From Cryptomeria japonica (lineage: Eukaryota > Streptophyta > Pinopsida > Cupressales > Cupressaceae), in the NCBI RefSeq assembly GCF_030272615.1, contig NC_081410.1, positions 226,758,915 to 226,822,914 of the forward strand: a stretch of 64,000 nt of DNA, written 5' to 3'. Below are positions 56,592 through 64,000 of this stretch, in pieces. Below the pieces are notes generated by a model. The model was not told the DNA's origin, did not search any database, and saw nothing but the letters and a program-made list of their open reading frames with translations. Numbering within the stretch: position 1 is the first letter of the stretch; every line of letters begins with the position of its first letter. The position numbers and the translations under genes were made by a program.

Positions 56592-59500
56592 TGTAATGCC
56601 CCACCAGGAAACCCCGAAGGGATAAGCCAAAATTACAAGAATAGAGTGCAAATTTTTTTTTATTTTTTTTAAGTTACAACACATAAGATACAACAAGATA
56701 TCAAAGATTTAGATTACATAGCGGAAGACTTCAACTAACACCTAGAGAGTTTCCCAATGAGATTACTTAAATTTTCACAATACACTTTACTCACACAATT
56801 AATCCATTAAGCTGAATATCTTAATAACGAGATAATTCATAATCAGGATAATTTCTTTCAAAGGATGGAAATATAAATCACAACAAAGATTCATCCATTA
56901 AGATCCATTCATCAACCTCATTCAAGCTTTTCAATTTAAAATTACAAACCCTACATCTACATTCTAATACACTAGGATTTCATCATAACATAAGAGATCT
57001 TTCCAAGCATATTTAAATTCCTTAACAACAACTGAATATCATCTATTACTCTAAGATACATTATTCCATATTCCAACTTATTGCATTAAAAAGGACGATT
57101 TCACACATGCATTACGATAAATCGCATCTCAACCAATTATGCATTAGATCCACATGGCATTCAAGATAGAACTGAGTATAAGCATTAACAGTTAATTCCA
57201 TTTATCCACTTAACCATTTAACATAAGCTAAACATACATGATAAAGCTGAGTAAAGGGAACATAAGAGAATACGTCACATAACACCAAAATGATCTCGGA
57301 GTTCACCCCTAAAGGGCTACATCTCCGGGTCTGCGCAACTGCAAGACCCCTCTGATAATTAATAAAGTTAAGAGTACAAGAGGTTACACTATACAATCCA
57401 GCCATCAAGGCGATACATAAATGATATACAGATGACCACATCGGTCCATAATACATAAACGATCCTTACAAAGAACAGGATCCAGCTGAACATAATCAAA
57501 GCTAAAACAAGAGGTCCAGATGAGCATCCATAAACTAAGCCATCACCACCCAAGGTCTAACATGGAACCGACTCTCACAAGGGAAGAGACAAAGGACGAC
57601 TCACAAGGGTACTCAAAACAGGACAAAACGACCACACACTAGCGAACGTAGGGACAAGTGTCATCACACAACCTGGTATGGATACCATGGCAAGTCTTCA
57701 TAGGTCCCGGCCCATACACTGGTAACCCTGGCAACCTAATCCGAACTTCCGGCCCATCCAAGCCTCATGTGGACCCACACATCCTCTCGTGATGACAAGG
57801 AAGGTAGTTTTCCATTTCAGGCCTTCTCACAGCATGTCGAATCTATGATAGCACTCGTCTCATGTGTGAGGCACAATTATCTTAATTATAAATTACATTC
57901 TAATCTACTTAGGTTATCACTTAATAGACTCACTTTCGACGGGTTACCCAGCAGCCACTTTGGGCACGGCCCCCAATCGAAAGCCACTTTCCCATACGAC
58001 ACTAGACTAAACTCAGACGAACTCAAAACCAAGGAATAGATATGGTCAGACGAACGAAGTTCAAGAAGGAGAACAATCGTCTGGTCAAACACGACTCAAG
58101 GGTAATCACTTACGGACGGTACTCTAACTAGAGACCTGACAACTAAGGTTAACCACGAATCATCATTCGACTCACTCAAGAGGATATGACCAATTATGAC
58201 AACATCACAATACAACAGTCAACTCGGAAATCGAGGACTAAAACAGGAACACCAAATCATCCTTACGACAGGGTCCTTTAAACAAGCAAAACATGCCATT
58301 TCATAATTAAAGGCGAATACAGTAATTAAACTCGCAATGTAATAATCAGAAAGGACAATGATTTCTCAAATTGATTTAAACATTAAAATCGATCAAGTTT
58401 TTCTACAAGATCTAAATCAAATTACAGTTATCTACCTCAACAAGGGATAATTTGTTCTTGGTTTTCTAACTCCTAAGGTTCAAGCATCGAACAGGCAAAT
58501 TAAGCCATGGAGAGTTTTAACCCATTCATATTAATCAAATTCAGACAACCATTAAGCGATTTAAACAAGGATACATTTAATCTCCAACAAACGTCATTAA
58601 CATACCGGTCTAAAACCGACCTCTACAGTTTCGTATTTCAGCGATCTTCCAATAACATATTATTCTCTATTATTTTTAAACAATACTACCTCAATTAGCC
58701 AAGTGCTCTAATTAGCTAGAAGGTAAGATCTAGGTTTAATAATCCAAGATCAGACAAATATAATCATCAATATTCAATTGCGAAAATCAATAGTTTTTAA
58801 AACTTAATCAGAAAAGAGCATAAGTCATGTAATGAGATCGAATGATGACTAACTTACAAACTCCATTATAGAATTAATCAACACCAATTATCGTTTATTA
58901 TTCTTTTGCTACCCTAATCAAGATTAAGCACTAATTGATACTCATCATTTAAAAAAAAAACATACATTAACAACATGTCGTTTGCATTCTTTTTTTTTTT
59001 GAATGATAAGAAAAAACACATTAAAAAAAAACATTTAATAAACCCCTTTCTTTTTTTTAAGTCCAAAGAAAAACGCATTTTAAAGAAAACTAATTAAAAA
59101 AAGCATTAGGCGAAGGGGGAGGGCGGGCCGTGCCCTAACCCTACCCCAGCCGCAAGCAATGAGGGTCCCCGTGGGCGGCGCTCACGACGGTGCCCGCAGG
59201 GTGCCGCGGCGCCCTGCGGCCACCGCCGTGAGCCGCAGGCACCACGGACTACAGCAGTCTGCAAGCACGCGAAAGGCGCGGGGGAGGAGAACCAGCGGGG
59301 GAGAGGGGAGAGGGAGCGGTGGAGCTCCGCTCCCGGCCTCCAAACCCCAAACCCACGGGTTAAACAAAAATAAATAAATAAACACGCGCCCAGTTCGATG
59401 AACCATGCAACGCGCAAGCTCGCTAAAAAGGTAGAATATATATTTATTTTTTAAAAACGAAACACCCAGTTCGGAACCAATTAAAAACCCAAACGCCCAC

Positions 59501-60791
59501 AGCAACTCTGATAATAAATATATACATTTGCTAATAAAAAAAAAACACACAGTCCGAACTTCATCAAACGTCCATCATAAAATCGGTAAAGACTATAAAT
59601 TTCGATTTGCTGTGAGTTCAGTTTAAACGAACAAGGTTTGATGTCAAATTTTCTTGGTGGTTTTCTCAGCCATAACAACACCCAAGGGTTTCAAACACCC
59701 AAAAACAAAGAGCATTTAACCAACATCTCAAAACCAAAATTCCCAGCCAATTCAAAATGGACCATCACATTGATTTTCAATAACAAGTTCAGATTCCTAC
59801 CTTAAAACGCAATCCTGGAATGGCTGAAGGAGAGCCCCAATCTTCAGCTCCCAAATTCTCCAATTTCCATTCCCAACCAAAAATCTTCTCCAAATTTGTC
59901 CATCTTCCCCAATTTTCCCCAATTTTGGGTTATATGGAAGAGCTGACCCAAAAATTCCATTTTTGGAATAAAAACTTTTATTTAAAAATAATACTCAAAA
60001 ATTAATTCTTTTCAACAATATCAACAATATAACTTGCTTTTCAAATCAAGAACGATTTCTCATTTTATTGAAATTTAATCTTTCTAATTTAATAATCCAA
60101 CAGAATACAATTAATCTATTGCGATAAAATACAAGACTTTTCTTTTTTCAACAGCATAATTATAATGCATTAAATATTCCAATTCAATCATTAAATCAAA
60201 TTTGCTTCCAATTTAAAACAGGCAATTCATTAACAAGAAAAATCGCATAACGAAAACCCATTTACTTTAGCCCATTAATCTTCATTGCACAAATGCATAT
60301 TAATCAAGATAATTACTAAAGACTAATTAACCAATTTAACCATGCACATCAAGCACGCAAACCGATAAGGTCAACCAAACAGACGACTCGCAAACCCAAA
60401 CAAAAAGGGATTACTGACGACGACTGGCGATGCTCACTAGAGCACGACTAAGGTCAACCAGGGTCTTACGACCACCCAATCCGACTCTAAGGATTAAAAA
60501 GGTATGCTCAAACCTGTAAAACCAGGTGACGACGAACTTCGCACTCATGCGACTTCGTACCTGAAATCTCCTGCAACCAACGATCATACATGCATACATA
60601 TATAATAACCTAATGAATGCGTTAGCTCGATGAATACCACGAAATAAGAACACTAACAACTAGCATACAACTAGTGAGAAACCACATCAATAGCTATGCA
60701 TTAATTCAAACATCTGACTATAACATAATATTACGATAAACTAATCAAGATTAAACCAGGGTTAGAAGTAGACTAGGGTAGGGGTACTACA
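56592..60791 (-). repeat. 5' LTR of the LARD element (4,200 bp)
   Basis: Nearly identical to 48575-52774 over its full length and of equal length. Most differences I noticed are C/T or G/A, several at former CpG positions, as expected of methylated plant repeats. One small composition change is near 59365 (caaaaataaataaataaac in place of an A-run). Confidence 0.93.
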
Positions 60792-63600
60792 GAAACTCCC
60801 AAGAGACTTTTTTCAAACACTTTCCTTTTTCCAACCGGGAAAGTTTGCTTGTCATTGTTTCCTCGTCTCATTTAAGGTCATATATGCATTCCCTTTCAAA
60901 CCCAATACCATCTATAAAAACATTAAAGGCCACAACACGGAGACCAAAACCACCCTTGAACATTTCATTAAAATTTCCAGGTTTAAATCTGAGGGCATCA
61001 AATATGAGGTTGTTTGGATTGGTTGCCATATGAAAGGGGGAAATCATTCAAAGATGAGAATAAATAAACTCACAGTAAATGTAGAGATATTCTAATTCAA
61101 AAGACAGTATCACACAACTGTGATAAGGACAATGGGCATGACATGAATAGAAATATGTAATTAAAATAATATGTAATTAAGGATATTTTAATGAAATTTT
61201 TTCTTTTCAATTTTATCAATTGTAATTAAGGATTTTTTTTTTTAATTTGAAAAGCTGATTAAAAGATTATCATCGAAATTGGTGAATAATAGTTTAAATA
61301 TTTTCGTTTTTCAATTTTCTATTTAAAATAAGACATTTGAATGAGTTTTGTCTTATTTTTATGAATAGAAGTTAAGGGGGTTATAATGGTAGTTGGTGGA
61401 CCCATCAAGATGTTGGAGGTTCAATAGTATTTTTAGTAGGAGTAGATGCTTTGTTTTTCAATTTAGTCATGTATGATCTAGTTTAGGTTGGAGGACCCAC
61501 TAAGATGCAAGACTTCTATCATTTTTACCACCTCTAGACTAATAGGGAGGAAATTGGATCTTTATGATCAATCATTGAGAGATTTCATACCTTTGATAGG
61601 TGTTGTGTGTGTCAAAGAAGTAGAGGAAAAATCATTTCAACTGATATGTGATAAAGTAGTTACTCATCAGTTGTGAATGCACTTGAAGGCTACAACTACA
61701 AGGAATCACAAGGACAATGGCCATTATAGTTAGGTAATTAAGAAAACTGCTCATACCACATATAGTATAGATAGCCATAGGCATGTTGATAAAGGAATTT
61801 CAATATGATCATCTAAAGTAGTGTCAAGAAGAGGTAATAAATCTTCAAACTATGGGAGGCAAGAAGAGGTAATAAATCTTCAAACTATGGGAGGCAACGA
61901 AACAGGCAACTAGATGTTTAGGATTAACAATGGTTGCTCATAAGAGAATGTGAATCAAGGAGTTAAGCATATAGAGAATGCATGTAGGTGTACCACTAGT
62001 TGATTAGTACCAAAAGATAAGAGATTGAGTTTCTAAAGTGGCAAGATGAGGCAAATTGATGGATTCTTTAGATCATCTTTTGGTCCTTTTTGGATTAAGG
62101 AGGTTTGTCAGGTTTGGTATCCAAAGTGTAAATTTATAAATAAGAATACTAGTTTAGTAATGTATAGTTTGTGATAGGTAGTTAACAGTTATTTATTTGG
62201 GGGAAAATGGTTGTAAAGTTAAAAGAATGATTACCTTTATAAAGATCATTGAATAATAAAATTAATTTTTAAAAAAAACTATACAATATATATTTCATTT
62301 ATTTAATTTTTACAATGTACTTCCATTTTTTTAATATCTGATTCTTCCATTCAAATGTTGACATTCCATAAAGTTTTTGAGAATAACTCTCCCACAATTA
62401 TGTAAAGATCTTACAGATCTTCTCCTCTTAAACAATCTACCTTTTTAATCATTTATTTTGATACCTCCATTCAACATCTTATCAAATCTATCTCCTATTT
62501 GTTGAAGCCAAGTTTTGCCAAAAAATTGAAGTAAAAGGTTCCTCTTGCACTTGTAAAATGCTTTAGATACGAAGAATTTGATAATTTGATGGGGTGTAAT
62601 AGCTCTTGTATTGCTATTACATTATTTTAGATATGAATATTTTCAAAATGGGCATTGCTTTGCCACCTTTTTAAAAGGCACTTTCTGAAAATATGTTGTA
62701 TTTGCATCTCATTTGATGGACACTCATCTTTCACCCTTTACAATTCTCCCTTTTTTGTGTGTCAGAGGCAATTTTTCTATTATTATTTGTTCTTGGCCCT
62801 GCTAATTTCTCTAGAAGACCTTGATTGGGGATCTCAGTTTGAATCCCTACTAACCCTTTTTGAGCCTTTTTTTTTTTTTTTTTAAAAAGCCAGATTCATT
62901 TTTTTCCCATAAAAAAATATGAATTTGTACATTGTGTAGCATGTAGAGAGAACATGATAGGCTAGTGATTTGGAAAAACAATGTCCAAAATTTTTCCTTA
63001 GACACATCTTTTTGGGTTGATCCAAATTTTCAACTATTTAGACATTTCCTCCTATTTTCCTATGTGTACAAGCTATTTGTGTATTCAAAATCTCCATGTT
63101 TACCAATCTTGTATTCGGATGATTTCTATTAGTGCATCAATTGTTGAATGATTGAAGCACTTTCCAACATTTTCCTCTTCATGGGATTTTTAGAGTTTTG
63201 AAATCCCCCATTCTAATTAGAAGTTCTCTAGAGAAATGTTGTCTAATTTATCAAACTTTCTATGTACAAAATATTCAAAGTTTTCTTGTACATGACTGTA
63301 CATTTGCAATAATGAAGTGCTCAATTTTCTGAGAGAAAAAATAAGACGTAAATAGTACATTGAAATTTTGAGATTAATCTTAGACTTTGATCTAGATCTT
63401 GTTTAGGAGCGTTGCTTAGTAGCAATGTTAGGGAACCTGTAAGAAGGCATAGTTTTTATGCATGTTTATATTTTTCTTGTGCATTTTTAATTATTTATTT
63501 GGTGATAAGTTATTGATGTAATGCATTATGTTTTAAAAAAAATTATTGTTGTGTTATTTCAGTTACTTAGTTGTAGTCCTCTAAGCTTCCTTAGCGAGGC
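60792..63600. other. decayed AT-rich stretch right of the LARD element
   Basis: The part 60985-61160 is related to 47614-47780. About 61990-62275 ends in sequence (gataggtagttaacagttat, 'aataataaaattaat') resembling the transcribed end of an LTR or gene 3' end. No open frame is convincing. At 63545-63597 the words 'cagttacttagttgta' and 'cttagcgaggcattcca' resemble the 3' end of the 3.7-kb LTR (gttgcctagttgtg, 'cctggcagggcattaca'), a possible distant family member. Confidence 0.4.
61825..61894. repeat. perfect 35-bp tandem duplication
   Basis: The unit caagaagaggtaataaatct... to 'ctatgggagg' occurs twice in a row with no differences, at 61825 and 61860, and was therefore duplicated recently. 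Confidence 0.95.
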
Positions 63601-63603
63601 ATT

Positions 63604-63604
63604 C

Positions 63605-63670
<66 letters not shown>

Positions 63671-64000
63671 CTCTCTAAACCTTTCTCTCTATAACTTTCT
63701 TTTGTGGCCTTCTTTCTCTCTCACTCTTGCCCCCTCCATCTCTATCTATATATCATTATCTCCACCTCTATTTTATTCACTCCATCTCTCTTGTATGATA
63801 TCTATCTATCTCTATCTCCCTCTCTCTTCTCTCTCCATCTCTTTCTATACATATCTCTCTGCCTATCCCTCTTTGTCTATCTATATTTCCCTTTATCTAT
63901 ATCACTCCCTCCCCCTTTATCAACTGATCTATAAATCTCTTTCTCTACCTCTATCTTCTTATGTATCTCTCACCCTAGATCTCTCTATCTCTTTCCATGT
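63604..64000. repeat. (TC)n(TA)n microsatellite followed by a pyrimidine-rich tract
   Basis: A TC run (63607-63629) passes directly into a TA run (63630-63668). It is followed to the window edge by CT-rich sequence with imperfect 'tctatctat' and 'ctctctc' words. The plus-strand frame at 63704-63934 is Leu/Ser/Tyr-rich by composition only. Confidence 0.9.

Larger units (their letters stand above)
48575..60791 (-). mobile_element. complete LARD-type non-autonomous LTR retrotransposon, 12.2 kb
   Basis: Two 4,200-bp LTRs (48575-52774 and 56592-60791) flank a 3,817-bp interior. The insertion is bordered by GAAAC on both sides (48570-48574 and 60792-60796), a perfect 5-bp target duplication. LTR ends are TGTARTRCCCC...GGGGCATTACA on the element's own (minus) strand. 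Primer site and polypurine tract are both present and place the element on the minus strand, with 56592-60791 as 5' LTR. No gag or pol is readable in the interior on either strand. The LTRs differ by only roughly 25-30 substitutions that I noticed by eye, under 1%, so the insertion is recent. It matches the LARD class (LTRs above 4 kb, conserved non-coding interior). It must rely on proteins from another element. Confidence 0.93.

Noticed and set aside
1-64000. tRNA, rRNA, CRISPR, bacterial operon or viral replication genes
   Set aside because: I looked for cloverleaf-like segments, conserved rRNA words, spaced direct repeats and non-retrotransposon viral motifs and saw none. The only tRNA-related sequences are the primer-binding sites.

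Overview
This window looks like plant nuclear DNA, most probably from a gymnosperm (conifer-type) giant genome. It is AT-rich, full of nested LTR retrotransposons and LINE relics, and carries simple-sequence tracts. It also holds one plant-type PLS pentatricopeptide-repeat gene whose motifs read like gymnosperm PPR proteins. I see no bacterial, organellar, tRNA, rRNA or CRISPR features. The species is an inference; the repeat and gene types are read from the sequence.

Layout, left to right. (1) 42-1207: five short exon-like segments, mostly with GT/AG borders and all in phase 0, look like the 3' end of an unidentified gene, with one in-frame stop. (2) 2085-4080: two different three-unit tandem arrays with units of about 359 bp and about 400 bp. 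(3) 5298-8234: purine-rich GA/GACA tracts, an inverted half-LTR, and a broken Ty3-type gag/pol relic. (4) 8235-15526: an old Ty3-type element with gag and protease but no reverse transcriptase. It is interrupted at 11848-13189 by a solo LTR with a perfect 5-bp target duplication. (5) 15700-17284: a protease relic and a 0.5-kb-arm inverted repeat of gag-like sequence. (6) 18269-19168: a 5'-truncated retrocopy that keeps a 193-codon open frame. (7) 21946-35015: a repeat present twice, its second copy split by a 9-kb Ty3-type element (24675-33719). That element has 3.7-kb LTRs but only 1.6 kb of interior, in which gag is joined by deletion to the end of pol. (8) 35035-36830: a 5'-truncated LINE with an RNase H domain. 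(9) 38261-40324: the PPR gene, with an intact repeat tract and E domain but a frameshifted DYW domain. (10) 40330-48574: mostly decayed DNA with LINE-like remnants. (11) 48575-60791: a complete 12.2-kb element with two nearly identical 4.2-kb LTRs, PBS, polypurine tract and a perfect GAAAC target duplication, but no coding capacity, i.e. a LARD-type non-autonomous retrotransposon. (12) 60792-64000: decayed sequence ending in CT/TA simple repeats.

The most coherent story is the long-LTR Ty3 family. The gag-bearing deletion element (7) and the non-coding element (11) share LTR termini (TGTARTRCCCC...GGGGYAYTACA), an initiator-Met-type primer site, LTR blocks and the sequence just before the polypurine tract. 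They are two different non-autonomous derivatives of one lineage. The non-coding one is much younger, so it was mobilised in trans by a copy elsewhere. The only plausible host protein gene in the window is the PPR gene, and its editing domain is broken.
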